Assembly (NCBI GenBank): GCA_963822435.1
Contig: CAWGHN010000004.1
Span: forward strand, 744,001 to 808,000
DNA: 64,000 bases
Direction: 5' to 3'
Source of the DNA: JAUYQR01 sp963822435
Lineage (GTDB): Bacteria > Pseudomonadota > Alphaproteobacteria > Rhodobacterales > Rhodobacteraceae
In this document: piece by piece, positions 50,864 to 60,928 of the stretch
How positions within the stretch are numbered: position 1 is the first letter of the stretch
How the letters are laid out: every line of letters begins with the position of its first letter
Position numbers and translations under genes: made by a program
The notes under the pieces: model-generated
The model's database searches: none
The model's input: the letters and a program-made list of their open reading frames with translations, nothing else
What the model was told of the DNA's origin: nothing

Positions 50864-51623
50864 TGGCGCGGCGGTAGAGGTGCCATGTTGCGTGACCGAG
50901 GACCGGGAGCGCCAGGAACAGGCCAAGGAACCATGGCAGCATCGCCGCGAACAGGATCACGCCGATCATCGCGCCCCAGCCAAGCATCAGCACGGGATTT
51001 TCCTGCACCAGCGAAAGGCTTTTCAGCATGGCGGTCACGAAATCCACGTCGCGGTCCAGAAGCATCGGCAGGCTGACCACGGTGAGGCTGAAGAGGAGCG
51101 TGGCGAAGACCGCGCCGACAACGGTGCCGACCGCAAGCATCGTCATGCCTTCGGGTGTGGTGAAGATGGTCAGCGATGAGGACACGTTGGTCATCGTCGC
51201 GCGGCCAAGGAACAGCGCGAAGATCATGTGCGCAAGGAAGTTCCAGAACAGGAAGAACACCACGATCACGGCAGCGATGGAGGGGATCTGGCGATCCTTC
51301 TGGCGGAAGATCACGCCGAAGATCTCGCCGGCGCGCAGCGGCTGACCGGTTTCCAGCCGACGCGAGATTTCGTAGAATCCGCAAGCGATGAACGGACCAA
51401 GGATCGGGAAACCGGCGCTGGCAGGCAGCGTCCACCAGATCTGGCCCTTGGCGGTCATCGCCCAGAAGATCAGCCAGCCGCCCAGCACATAGACCGCCGC
51501 AAAGGCGAGGCCGAAAAGCGGCGCGCGGGTGAAATCGTGCCAGCCGAGGGCAAGGCTTTGGCGCAGGTCGGAGAGGTCAAGTTCATTGACCTCGGGCGTT
51601 GCGGGTGGATCGAGCGCGGTCAT
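50856..51623 (-). CDS. DUF2189 family integral membrane protein
   Basis: 255 residues, about six transmembrane helices. Family blocks: GWHDFTRAPLFGLAFAAVYV near the start, FPILGPFIACGFYEISRRLE, and SLPMLLDRDVDFVTAMLKS. Function unknown. The frame ends inside the last codons of the convergent MFS gene. Confidence 0.87.
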   Translation of the reverse strand: MTALDPPATPEVNELDLSDLRQSLALGWHDFTRAPLFGLAFAAVYVLGGWLIFWAMTAKGQIWWTLPASAGFPILGPFIACGFYEISRRLETGQPLRAGEIFGVIFRQKDRQIPSIAAVIVVFFLFWNFLAHMIFALFLGRATMTNVSSSLTIFTTPEGMTMLAVGTVVGAVFATLLFSLTVVSLPMLLDRDVDFVTAMLKSLSLVQENPVLMLGWGAMIGVILFAAMLPWFLGLFLALPVLGHATWHLYRRAIT

Positions 51624-51668
51624 GGTGCAAGGTTACTCCCCAAGCGAGCCGTCTGGCAAGATTGCGGA

Positions 51669-52799
51669 TCAGTCGAGGTCGCTGCCGAAATCGCCGCGCT
51701 TCTTGCCCGAGGCGTTGAGCGCGAGGGTGGCGGACATGAAGCCATCAAGATCGCCGTCAAGGACGCCTGCGGTATCGGACGTCTCGTAGCCGGTGCGCAG
51801 GTCTTTGACCATCTGGTAGGGTTGCAGGACGTAGGAACGGATCTGGTTGCCCCAGCCCGCGTCGCCCTTGTTTTCATGCGCTTCGTTGATCGCGGCATTC
51901 CGCTTGTCGAGTTCCTGCTGGTAGAGGCGGGATTTGAGCGCCTTCATCGCGATGTCGCGGTTCTGGTGCTGCGATTTGAGCGACGAGGTGACCACGATGC
52001 CGGAAGGAAAGTGGGTGATGCGGACGGCGGAGTTGGTCTTGTTGACGTGCTGGCCACCGGCACCGGAGGAGCGGAAGGTGTCGATGCGGATGTCCTTGTC
52101 CTGCACGTCAATCTCGATGTTGTCGTCGACGACGGGGTAGACCCAGACCGAGCAGAACGAGGTGTGGCGGCGCGCGGCTGAATCGTAGGGCGAGATGCGG
52201 ACAAGGCGGTGAACGCCGGCCTCGGATTTCAACCAGCCATAGGCGTTGCGACCGGAAATCTTGTAGGACGCGGATTTGATGCCCGCGCCGTCGCCTTCGG
52301 ATTCGGATTGCAGTTCGACGGTGAAGCCGCGCTTTTCGGCCCAGCGGACATACATCCGCGCCAGCATCGAGGCCCAGTCGCAGCTTTCGGTGCCGCCTGC
52401 CCCGGCGTTGATTTCAAGGAAGGTGTCGTTGCCATCCGCCTCGCCGTTCAGCAGGGCTTCCAGTTCCTTGGCGGCGGCGGTCTTGGTCAGTTCGGTCAGG
52501 GCGGCTTCGGCTTCGGTGACAATCTCGGCGTCGCCTTCGGCTTCGCCAAGCTCGATCAGTTCGACGTTGTCGCGAAGGCCCGCGTCGATCATCTTGTAGG
52601 TTCCGACCGCATCCATCAGCGCCTGACGGTCGCGCATCAGCTTTTGTGCCTTGGCGGGATCGTTCCACAGATCGGGCGCCTCGATCATCGCGTCGAATTC
52701 TTCCAGCCGGTGCGGAGCGGTTTCCCAATCCATCCGCTGCGCCAGAAGTTTGAGCGATTTCTGGATTGCTTCGATATTGGATTGGGTTTCGGCGCGCAT
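51669..52799 (-). CDS. prfB: Peptide chain release factor 2, no programmed frameshift
   Basis: Recognises UGA and UAA and triggers peptide release. 376 residues in a single open frame: the CTTTGA frameshift site near codon 25 of E. coli prfB is absent. Seen: the LEEFDAMIEAPDLWNDPAKA N-domain, the stop-codon recognition region HRLVRISPYDSAARRHTSF (SPY where E. coli has SPF) and the catalytic GGQ in SSGAGGQHVNKTNSAVRI. The ATG at 52799 is preceded by AGGA. Upstream sense frames belong to the antisense of mrcA. Confidence 0.96.
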   Translation of the reverse strand: MRAETQSNIEAIQKSLKLLAQRMDWETAPHRLEEFDAMIEAPDLWNDPAKAQKLMRDRQALMDAVGTYKMIDAGLRDNVELIELGEAEGDAEIVTEAEAALTELTKTAAAKELEALLNGEADGNDTFLEINAGAGGTESCDWASMLARMYVRWAEKRGFTVELQSESEGDGAGIKSASYKISGRNAYGWLKSEAGVHRLVRISPYDSAARRHTSFCSVWVYPVVDDNIEIDVQDKDIRIDTFRSSGAGGQHVNKTNSAVRITHFPSGIVVTSSLKSQHQNRDIAMKALKSRLYQQELDKRNAAINEAHENKGDAGWGNQIRSYVLQPYQMVKDLRTGYETSDTAGVLDGDLDGFMSATLALNASGKKRGDFGSDLD

Positions 52800-52905
52800 C
52801 GGGTGATCCTGGCGGGGTGGTTCGGTTTGGGGGTGGTTCAGCGGGCGGTCATAGCGGCAAGCCCGCGCCCCGGCAAGGGTGCGGGCCGGTGGCAGGCTTC
52901 GGTGG

Positions 52906-55461
52906 TCAGTAGAGGCCGCCCGAGGAGACGGTGCCGAAATCGGCCTTTTTCGGCACGACGACGGTCTGGCCGTCGGCATTGGTGACGGTGGCGCTGCTGG
53001 TGCCGCCATCGGTTTCGCCGTAGGCAAAGAGCGGCAGGTTCTGGCCCATGGCAAAGCCGCCGTCGACCATCGCGCCAAGGCCGAAGATCGGCTCTTCGCC
53101 CTGACGGAAGTATTCGGCAACGACGTTGTCACCAACCGCGTCGTCGGGCAGTTGCTGGCCGGTGAAGCGGTCGATCTTGAGGAAGTAGCCGCCGGGGGGC
53201 ACGCGGAATTCGGTGCCGCCGTATTTCTTGATCGCGGTCTGCATGAATTGCTGGAACACCGGGCCGCAATAGCCGCCGCCCGAGGCGTTGTCGGCCAGCG
53301 TGCGGGGCTGGTCGTAGCCGATGTAGCAACCGGCGGCGATGTTCGAGGTGTAGCCGATGAACCAGACGTCTTTTGCGTCGTTGGTGGTGCCGGTCTTGCC
53401 CGCGACCGGGACCGGCAGGTTGATGCCGCGCGCGGTGCCGCGCTGGACGACGCCTTCCATCATCGAGGTAAGCTGGTAGGCGGTGATCGCGTTCATCACC
53501 CGTTCGCGGTTGCTGTCGATCGACACGCCCTGCCCTTGTGGCAGGCTGGCTGCGGAGCAATCGGCGCAGATGCGCTGGTCGTGGCGGTAGATGGTGTTGC
53601 CGAAGCGGTCCTGCACCCGGTCGACGAGGGTGGGTTCGACGCGCTCGCCGCCGTTGGCGAACATGGAATAGGCGGCGACCATCTTGAAGAGCGTGGTTTC
53701 CTGCGCGCCAAGCGCGTTGGCAAGGAAGGGGTTCATCCGGTCATAGACGCCGAAGCGTTCGGCATAGCCCGCGACGGTGCGCATGGTGATTTCCTGCGCG
53801 ATGCGGATTGTCATCAGGTTGCGCGACTGTTCGATCCCGGTGCGCAGGGGCGCGGGGCCGTAGTATTTGTTCGAGGCGTTCTTTGGCGTCCAGAGGCCTT
53901 GCGGTGTGTCGATCTCGATCGGGGCGTCGACCACGATGGTTGCGGGGGTGAAGCCGCTGTCGAGGGCTGCGGCGTAGACGAAGGGTTTGAAGCTGGAGCC
54001 GGGTTGGCGGGTGGCCTGGGTGGTGCGGTTGAACACCGAATCCTGGTAGGAAAAGCCGCCCTGCATGGCAAGGACGCGGCCGGTGTTCACATCCATCGCC
54101 ATGAAGGCGCCCTGCACTTCGGGCACCTGGCGCAGGGACCAGCGATTGAAGGTGCCATCGTCGTTGGTCACGGCGCGGACGAGCACGACGTCGCCCACCG
54201 CGACCAGATCGCCCGCGACCTTGGCCTTTTTGGAAAGCGTGCCGTCGGCAAGGCGCTTGCGGGCCCAGGTTACATCGGCGGCAGGGATAAAGTGGCCGTC
54301 TTCGTCATCGGCCACGCCTTCGATGCCGATGCGGGCGTCGTTTTCGCCAACCTCAAGCACCACGGCGGGGAACCATGTCTTGACGTCGCGCGGCACTTGC
54401 AGGGCGGCAAGCGCGGCGCGCCATGCCTCGTCTGACCCCAGCGCTTCGGGAGGGAGTGTCTGGCCGGTGCCGCGCCAGACGCCCTGCCCCCGGTCGAAGC
54501 TTTCCAGTTCGGCGCGCAGCGCGTCGGCGGCGGCGTCTTGCAGTTCGGGATCGACGGTGGCGCGGATCGTCAGGCCGCCGGAGAAGAATTCATCCTCGCC
54601 GAAGGTGCCGGAAAGCTGACGGCGGATTTCGTCGGTGAAGTAGCTGCGCGGCGGCAGCGCCTCGCGGAAGGCTTCGAAATCGCCGTTCTGGACCGAACGG
54701 AGCGGCTGTTCCTTTTCGGAGAGATAGGTCGCCTCGTCGATATAACCGTTCTGCCACATTTCGCGCAGAACGTAGTTGCGCCGTTCGGTGACACGTTCCT
54801 TGGCGGTGACGGGGTCATACTTGCCCGGCGCCTGCGGCATCGCGGCCAGCATCGCGGCTTCGTGCGGGGCGAGCGCCGAAAGGGGTTTGTTGAAATAGGT
54901 CTGCGAGGCAGCGGCCACACCGTAGGAATTCTTGCCAAGAAAGATCTCGTTCAGATAGAGTTCGAGGATCTTTTCCTTGGACAAGGTTTCCTCCAGCCGG
55001 GTGGCGAGGATGATTTCCTTGATCTTGCGTTCGATCGAACGGCTGCCATCCAGAAGGAAGTTCTTCATCACCTGCTGGGTGATGGTCGATGCGCCGCGCA
55101 TGGATCCGCCGCGCGACTGCACCGCTTCGACCAGGGCCGCCACCATGCCGCGCGCGTCATAGCCATGGTGGGTATAGAAGTTCTTGTCCTCGGCCGAGAC
55201 GAAGGCGTGTTTCACCAGATCGGGAATGTCCTCGCTTGCCACGAACAGGCGGCGCTCCTTGGCGAATTCGTCGATGATACGGCCTTCGCCGGAATAGATC
55301 CGGCTGATCGTGGCGGGAGTGTATTGCGCGAGGTTTTCGTGGCTGGGAAGGTCACGGCCATACATATAGAAGATCGCGCCCACCGTCAGGGCAGCAAACA
55401 GCAACCCCAGCGTCAGCGTGGTGAAAATTCCGCCCAAGGCCGAACCGATGAACCTAAGCAA
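52906..55461 (-). CDS. mrcA: Penicillin-binding protein 1A (bifunctional class A PBP)
   Basis: Polymerises and cross-links peptidoglycan in the periplasm. 851 residues. One N-terminal transmembrane anchor, a GT51 domain (EDKNFYTHHGYDARG and STITQQVMKNFLLDGSRSIE), a PBP1a-type OB insert, and a transpeptidase with SxxK at Ser489 (PGSSFKPF), SRN and KTGT (VAGKTGTTNDAKDVWF). AmiC-type amidase lies 111 bases upstream on the same strand, a plausible functional partner. Confidence 0.96.
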   Translation of the reverse strand: MLRFIGSALGGIFTTLTLGLLFAALTVGAIFYMYGRDLPSHENLAQYTPATISRIYSGEGRIIDEFAKERRLFVASEDIPDLVKHAFVSAEDKNFYTHHGYDARGMVAALVEAVQSRGGSMRGASTITQQVMKNFLLDGSRSIERKIKEIILATRLEETLSKEKILELYLNEIFLGKNSYGVAAASQTYFNKPLSALAPHEAAMLAAMPQAPGKYDPVTAKERVTERRNYVLREMWQNGYIDEATYLSEKEQPLRSVQNGDFEAFREALPPRSYFTDEIRRQLSGTFGEDEFFSGGLTIRATVDPELQDAAADALRAELESFDRGQGVWRGTGQTLPPEALGSDEAWRAALAALQVPRDVKTWFPAVVLEVGENDARIGIEGVADDEDGHFIPAADVTWARKRLADGTLSKKAKVAGDLVAVGDVVLVRAVTNDDGTFNRWSLRQVPEVQGAFMAMDVNTGRVLAMQGGFSYQDSVFNRTTQATRQPGSSFKPFVYAAALDSGFTPATIVVDAPIEIDTPQGLWTPKNASNKYYGPAPLRTGIEQSRNLMTIRIAQEITMRTVAGYAERFGVYDRMNPFLANALGAQETTLFKMVAAYSMFANGGERVEPTLVDRVQDRFGNTIYRHDQRICADCSAASLPQGQGVSIDSNRERVMNAITAYQLTSMMEGVVQRGTARGINLPVPVAGKTGTTNDAKDVWFIGYTSNIAAGCYIGYDQPRTLADNASGGGYCGPVFQQFMQTAIKKYGGTEFRVPPGGYFLKIDRFTGQQLPDDAVGDNVVAEYFRQGEEPIFGLGAMVDGGFAMGQNLPLFAYGETDGGTSSATVTNADGQTVVVPKKADFGTVSSGGLY

Positions 55462-55572
55462 AGACCACTCCTGTCGGTTGCATCGCCGCAGTATACCAGA
55501 CGCGGCGGGAGGTCAAAACCTTGCAACGGGGCTGCCGATCACAGGAGCGACAGTTCGCCCCCGATTGCCGGC

Positions 55573-56793
55573 CTACGGTGAGGCGACGGCACGGACGGCG
55601 GCATCCGCGTCGGACCACGCGAGGATGCCTTGCAGGACCGCCTCGGCCATATGTGCGCGCCACTTTGCGTCGGTGATGCGTCTCATGTCACGGGCCGAAG
55701 ACAGAAATCCGACCTCCAGCAAAAGCGAGGGGATGTCAGGCGATTTCAGCACCGAAAACCCGGCCTGCTGGCGTGGGTGGCGGTGCATCTTCAGCCCAGC
55801 TGCCTTGATCGCGGCCACCAGACTGTCGGCCAGCCGGTCGGTGCGGGGTGCGGTTTCGGTGCGGGCCATGTCCATCAGCACTTCGGCCACCAGATCGTCT
55901 TGCTCGGTGAGGTCGATGCCAGCCAGCAGATCGTCGCGGTCGTGGCGTTCGGCAAGCGCCGCGGCGGCCTCATCCGAGGCATCGGCGGACAGCGAATAGA
56001 CGGTGGCCCCCTGCGCCTCACCTTCGGAAAGAGCGTCGGCGTGCAGTGACAGGAAAAGATCGGCCCGCGCTTGGCGGGCGATGGAAATGCGCGCTTCGAG
56101 GGGGACGAACAGGTCCTCGTCGCGCGTCATGACCACGGTGAAGCGGCCGTCGCGCAAAAGGAGGTCCTTCAGCTCGCGCGCAAAGGTCAGCATCAGCGCG
56201 GCCTCGGTATGACCGTCGCGTTCGGCGCCGGGGTCGATGCCGCCGTGGCCGGGATCAAGCACCACGACGATCGGGCCCGCGCCGCGACGTTCGGCGGGGG
56301 GCAGGTTGGCAGGGCTGGGGGGCGCCCATTCGGGCGGTTCGGGGCGGGCCGCGGCGGTGGCAAAGCTGGCGGCATCGGTCGGTTGCAGGCTGAGCCGGAT
56401 CTTCGCGCCGCTCGCGCCTGTGGCCATGTCGGCGGTGGCGATGCGCGTGGGGCCGGCAAGGTCGATCACCAGACGCGACCAGCCGGGCCGGAACACGCCG
56501 GCGCGCAGGCCGCCGACTGCCCCGCGGATCACCAGCCGGTTGATGCCGCGCCAATCCACCTCGCGCACGTCGAGGACAAGGCGCGGGGGCGCATCCAGAA
56601 GCCGCACGCGCCACGGAACCGACTGGCTGAGCGCAAGGGTGATGTGCGTCTCGTCGCCTTTGGTGACGACGGAGGAGGCATCTGGATTGAAGCGGGCAAG
56701 CGCGGACAGGTCTTGCGCCCCTACCCCGCCGGCAGGGAAAAGGACGCAGGCGAGGGCCAGGAGACGCAAGGCGAGGCGGACAAGAACGATCAT
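55573..56793 (-). CDS. N-acetylmuramoyl-L-alanine amidase, AmiC type
   Basis: 406 residues: signal peptide (LVRLALRLLALACVLFPAGG, cleavage near VGA-QD), N-terminal AMIN domain (septal targeting, about 30-135), Pro/Ala-rich linker, and a C-terminal Amidase_3 zinc domain. Zinc and catalytic residues: VLDPGHGGIDPG (His), ERDGHTEAAL (Glu), LFLSLHADA (His) and LLLEVGFLSS (Glu). It splits septal peptidoglycan at cell division. Confidence 0.93.
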   Translation of the reverse strand: MIVLVRLALRLLALACVLFPAGGVGAQDLSALARFNPDASSVVTKGDETHITLALSQSVPWRVRLLDAPPRLVLDVREVDWRGINRLVIRGAVGGLRAGVFRPGWSRLVIDLAGPTRIATADMATGASGAKIRLSLQPTDAASFATAAARPEPPEWAPPSPANLPPAERRGAGPIVVVLDPGHGGIDPGAERDGHTEAALMLTFARELKDLLLRDGRFTVVMTRDEDLFVPLEARISIARQARADLFLSLHADALSEGEAQGATVYSLSADASDEAAAALAERHDRDDLLAGIDLTEQDDLVAEVLMDMARTETAPRTDRLADSLVAAIKAAGLKMHRHPRQQAGFSVLKSPDIPSLLLEVGFLSSARDMRRITDAKWRAHMAEAVLQGILAWSDADAAVRAVASP

Positions 56794-56956
56794 CGCCCTT
56801 GGTATCTCCTGACCCGGCCCGAATGTAAATTCGGCTTTGTGGCCCGGCGGGTTGGCGGATCACTTTCGCGGGAGACGCAGCGCTGCGCTTGATCTTGCCC
56901 CGCAGCACACCCTAAGGTCTTGCGAAACCGTGATGAGACGCCAAAGGATTTCCACA

Positions 56957-57700
56957 ATGAACCGCTTTGCCCTTGGTCTTGCGACCAGCCTTTACGCCAC
57001 GACGGCCCTGGCCGGGGGACTTGGCGAGATGACTGCCGAAGAGCGGAAGCTGTTTCGTGATGAGGTGCGGGCGTTCCTTCTGGAGAACCCCGAGGTGCTG
57101 GTCGAGGCGATGGACGAATTGCAGCGCCGCGACCAGTCGGCCGCCACCGAGCGTGACGCGCAGTTGCTGAAATCCAACGCCGCGGCGTTGTTTGCCGATA
57201 CGGACGACTGGGTGGGCGGCAATCCGGCCGGCGATGTGACAGTGGTGGAGTTCATGGATTACCGCTGCGGCTATTGCCGCAAGGCGTTTGACGAGGTGAA
57301 CGAACTGGTCACGTCGGACGGCAATATCCGCTACATCTTGAAGGAATACCCGATCCTCGGCGAAGGCTCCACGATGTCGTCGCAGTTTGCCATCGCGGTT
57401 CGGATGCTGCACGGCGATGACGCCTACAAGGCCGCCCACAACGCACTGATGACGCTGCGCGGCGAGCCGACGCCGGATGTGCTGGCGCGGTTGGCGGGTG
57501 AGTTGGGCCATGACCCGGCACCGCTGATGGCCAAGATGGCCTCGCCCGAGGTGATGGCGGTGATCAACTCCAACCTGGCATTGGCGCAGACCTTGCAGAT
57601 CAACGGCACGCCGACCTTCGTGATCAACGACACCATGCTGCGTGGTTATGTGCCCCTGAACGACATGCGCAGCATCGTGGCCGACGAACGCGCCGGGTGA
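56957..57700 (+). CDS. DsbA-like thioredoxin-fold periplasmic oxidoreductase
   Basis: 247 residues. Signal peptide (MNRFALGLATSLYATTALAG), an N-terminal helical Com1/ScsC-like segment (EVRAFLLENPEVLVEAMDEL), then a DsbA domain with the CGYC active site in EFMDYRCGYCRKAFDEV and the cis-Pro loop INGTPTFVIND. Likely disulfide formation or isomerisation. AAAGGA precedes the ATG at 56957. Convergent with icd; 30 bases lie between the stops, with a weak 7-bp inverted repeat. Confidence 0.9.
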   Translation: MNRFALGLATSLYATTALAGGLGEMTAEERKLFRDEVRAFLLENPEVLVEAMDELQRRDQSAATERDAQLLKSNAAALFADTDDWVGGNPAGDVTVVEFMDYRCGYCRKAFDEVNELVTSDGNIRYILKEYPILGEGSTMSSQFAIAVRMLHGDDAYKAAHNALMTLRGEPTPDVLARLAGELGHDPAPLMAKMASPEVMAVINSNLALAQTLQINGTPTFVINDTMLRGYVPLNDMRSIVADERAG

Positions 57701-57730
57701 GGTGAGGCGCCGACTGCGATCCCTGCCACC

Positions 57731-59953
57731 TCAGCCGATGATGTCTGCGAAGGTGCGGGACGGACGCATCACCGCTTCGGTCTTGACCGGATCGGTGTGA
57801 TAATAGCCGCCCAGATCAACCGCCTTGCCCTGATCGCGGCCAAGTTCCGCGATGATCTTGGCCTCGTTGTCGGCAAGCGCCCTGGCGATGGGCGCGAAAT
57901 GCGCGGCAAGATCGCTGTCGTCGGTCTGCGCCGCCAGAGCCTGCGCCCAGTAGAGCGCGAAGTAGAAATGGCTGTCGCGGTTGTCGGTCTGGCCGACCCG
58001 GCCCTTCGGCGATTTGTCGTTGTCAAGAACGCCTTGCGTGGCGATGTCGACGGCCTTGCCCAACACGCGGGCCTTGGCATTGCCCTTGACGTCGCCAAGG
58101 TATTTCAGGCTTTCGCCAAGCGCGCAGAATTCGCCCAGCGAATCCCAGCGCAGGTGGTTTTCTTCGACCAACTGCTGCACGTGTTTCGGCGCCGACCCGC
58201 CGGCACCGGTTTCGAACATGCCGCCGCCGTTCATCAGCTTGACGATCGACAGCATCTTGGCCGAGGTGCCAAGTTCCAGGATCGGGAACAGGTCGGTGAG
58301 ATAGTCGCGCAGCACGTTGCCCGACACGGCGATGGAGTTTTCGCCCTTGCGGATGGTTTCCAAGGACAGGCGGGTGGCCTCGCGCGGGGCGAGGATCTGG
58401 AACTTGTCCGCCACCCCGGCAGCCGCGAGGATCGGTTTGACGTAGGTGATCAGCTCGGCGTCGTGCGGGCGGGTTGCATCGAGCCAGAAGATCGCCTGAC
58501 AGCCTTCGGCCTTCTGGCGGTCGATCGCCAGACGGACCCAATCCTCGATCGGGGCCTTGCGGGTGGAGGCCGCGCGCCAGATGTCGCCTGCGCTGACCCG
58601 ATGGAGGTGCAGCACGTCACCATTGGCGGCGATCAGGCGCACCGTGCCATCTTTCGGGATTTCGAAGGTGGTCGGGTGCGAGCCGTATTCTTCGGCCTTC
58701 TGGGCCATCAGGCCGATGTTCTGCACAGTGCCGGCGGTCGAAGGATCCAGCGCGCCAGTCGCCTTGAAGTAGGTGATCGCCTCGTCATAGATCGAGGCAT
58801 AGGAGCTGTCAGGGATCACGCAATTGGTGTCGGCGGCCTTGCCATCCGGCCCCCAGCCCTTGCCGCCCGCGCGGATCAGCGCGGGCATCGAGGCATCGAC
58901 GATCACATCCGAGGGGACATGCAGGTTGGTGATGCCCTTGTCGGAGTTCACCATGTAAAGCGGCGGGCGGTCCTGCATCACGGCGGCGATGTCAGCCTCG
59001 ATCGCAGCGGCATCGGGCATGGTGGCGACGCGGTCAAGAAGCGCGCCGAGGCCGGAGTTCGCGTCGACGCCTGCGGCACGCAGGGCATCGCCATGCTTGT
59101 CAAACACCGGGGCGAGGAAGGCCTTGACCGCGTGACCGAAGATGATCGGGTCGGAGACCTTCATCATCGTGGCCTTGAGGTGGATCGAGAACAGCACGCC
59201 CATGCGCTTTGACGCGGTGATCTGGTCGGCAAGGAACGCTTGCAGCGCCTTGGCGGACATGAAGGTGGCGTCGACCACCGTACCGGCAGGATAGGTGACG
59301 CCGTCCTTCAGCACCGTGACCGAGCCGTCGTTGCCCACCAGCTCGATGCGCGCCGCGCCGGCCTGCGCGGCACTGACGGTGACCGATTTCTCATTCGCGC
59401 GGAAATCGCCCGCCGACATGGTGGAGACATGCGTCTTGCTGTCGGCCGACCATGCGCCCATCGAATGGGGGTTGGCCCTGGCGTAGTTCTTGACCGCAAC
59501 GGCGGCGCGGCGGTCGGAGTTGCCTTCGCGCAGAACCGGGTTCACCGCCGAGCCCTTGATCGCGTCATAGCGGCGGCGGGCCTCTTTTTCCTCGGGCGTT
59601 GCCGGGGTTTCGGGATAGTCCGGCAGATCGTAGCCCTGCCCCTGCAATTCCTTGATCGCCGCCACCAGTTGCGGCCCCGAGGCCGAGATGTTCGGCAGTT
59701 TGATCACGTTCGCCTCGGGCGTGGTGACCAAGGCGCCCAGAACCGCCAGATCGTCGTCCTGGCGCTGTGCGGGGGTCAACCGTTCGGGGAAGGCACCGAT
59801 GATGCGCCCGGCCAACGAGATGTCGCGGGTTCCGACCGAGACCCCTGCCGCCGCAGCGAAGGACTTGATGATCGGCAAAAGCGAGGCCGACGCAAGTTGG
59901 GGGGCTTCGTCAACCTTGGTGAAGACGATGTCGGGAACGGAACGGTCGGTCAT
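57731..59953 (-). CDS. icd: NADP-dependent isocitrate dehydrogenase, monomeric type
   Basis: TCA-cycle enzyme, isocitrate to 2-oxoglutarate. 740 residues identify the monomeric IDH-II family rather than the ~410-residue dimeric form. Seen: IVFTKVDEAPQLASASLLPI at the start, the NSDRRAAVAVKNYARANPHS loop (isocitrate site), DASMPALIRAGGKGWGPDGK and FWLDATRPHDAEL. Single gene with 140 bases to the FAH-family gene. Confidence 0.96.
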   Translation of the reverse strand: MTDRSVPDIVFTKVDEAPQLASASLLPIIKSFAAAAGVSVGTRDISLAGRIIGAFPERLTPAQRQDDDLAVLGALVTTPEANVIKLPNISASGPQLVAAIKELQGQGYDLPDYPETPATPEEKEARRRYDAIKGSAVNPVLREGNSDRRAAVAVKNYARANPHSMGAWSADSKTHVSTMSAGDFRANEKSVTVSAAQAGAARIELVGNDGSVTVLKDGVTYPAGTVVDATFMSAKALQAFLADQITASKRMGVLFSIHLKATMMKVSDPIIFGHAVKAFLAPVFDKHGDALRAAGVDANSGLGALLDRVATMPDAAAIEADIAAVMQDRPPLYMVNSDKGITNLHVPSDVIVDASMPALIRAGGKGWGPDGKAADTNCVIPDSSYASIYDEAITYFKATGALDPSTAGTVQNIGLMAQKAEEYGSHPTTFEIPKDGTVRLIAANGDVLHLHRVSAGDIWRAASTRKAPIEDWVRLAIDRQKAEGCQAIFWLDATRPHDAELITYVKPILAAAGVADKFQILAPREATRLSLETIRKGENSIAVSGNVLRDYLTDLFPILELGTSAKMLSIVKLMNGGGMFETGAGGSAPKHVQQLVEENHLRWDSLGEFCALGESLKYLGDVKGNAKARVLGKAVDIATQGVLDNDKSPKGRVGQTDNRDSHFYFALYWAQALAAQTDDSDLAAHFAPIARALADNEAKIIAELGRDQGKAVDLGGYYHTDPVKTEAVMRPSRTFADIIG

Positions 59954-60094
59954 GTACGGCCCTGCTGTTAGCTTTTGCGATCATGGCATCGGGCAAGGCA
60001 GCGACTGGAGGCGCTGCCCTGCCCGACCCTTCTTGCGCAATCTAGACCGCTTGGACGTGCGGCGAAAGCGGCAACTCTTGCGGCGCGCGGCCGG

Positions 60095-60778
60095 TCAGAC
60101 GACCTTGACGACGAGCGAGCCCAGACCGTCGATCGCCGCCTCCATCGTGTCGCCGCGCACCACGGCGCCGACGCCCGACGGGGTGCCGGCCATGATCACG
60201 TCGCCGGCCTGCAATTCAAAGTATTCCGACAGATACGAGATCATTTCGGGCACTTTCCAGATCATCTGGTTCAAATCGCCCTCTTGCCGGAGCGCGCCGT
60301 TGACCTTGAGTTCGATCCGGCCGTGGTCGGGATGGCCCACCTGCGATGCCGGATAGAGCGGGCCGATGGGACCCGAGCGCTCGAACGCCTTGCCGATTTC
60401 CCACGGGCGGCCCTGCTTCTTGGCCTCGCCTTGCAGATCGCGGCGCGTCATGTCCAGCGACACGGCATAGCCCCAGACATGGTTCAGCGCGTCGGCGATG
60501 GCGATGTTCGAGCCGCCGGATTTCAGCGCAACGACCAGTTCCACCTCGTGGTGCACATCGGTGCTGTGCGGCGGGTAAGGGAACTCGCCGGTCGAATCGA
60601 GGTTGTTTGGGTTCTTTTGAAAGAAGAACGGCGGTTCGCGATCCGGGTCGTGCCCCATTTCGACGGCGTGGGCGGCGTAGTTGCGCCCGATGCAATAGAC
60701 GCGGCGCACGGGGAACGCCCCGCCACCACGGACGGGAATCGACGGGGTCTGCGGCGCTGGGATCACGAAATCGGTCAT
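60095..60778 (-). CDS. Fumarylacetoacetase (FAH) family hydrolase
   Basis: 227 residues. RVYCIGRNYAAHAVEMGHDP starts the FAH fold; the divalent-metal ligands are expected in VHHEVELVVAL (Glu pair) and VSLDMTRRDLQ (Asp). PFFFQKNPNNL with GKAFERSGPIGPL resembles fumarylpyruvate hydrolases of the gentisate pathway, but close relatives are acylpyruvases or oxaloacetate tautomerases, so only the family is firm. Divergent from a GntR regulator. Confidence 0.85.
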   Translation of the reverse strand: MTDFVIPAPQTPSIPVRGGGAFPVRRVYCIGRNYAAHAVEMGHDPDREPPFFFQKNPNNLDSTGEFPYPPHSTDVHHEVELVVALKSGGSNIAIADALNHVWGYAVSLDMTRRDLQGEAKKQGRPWEIGKAFERSGPIGPLYPASQVGHPDHGRIELKVNGALRQEGDLNQMIWKVPEMISYLSEYFELQAGDVIMAGTPSGVGAVVRGDTMEAAIDGLGSLVVKVV

Positions 60779-60928
60779 TTTCCACCTCTTGAGGGAAGGT
60801 CTTGGGGCGGAACGTATCGCGGCGTTTTTGCAAAATCAATCCTGCTTGGTCGTGAAATTTGGGGTTAAACAAAACCAATTCACGATTGATTTCACCAAAG
60901 ATTGCGGTTATCCCTTGTTTGGCGACCG

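Noticed and set aside
49253..50926. 557-codon minus-strand frame opposite the DHA2 MFS gene
   Set aside because: Low-complexity Arg/Pro/His/Gln composition. It overlaps a clear transporter entirely.
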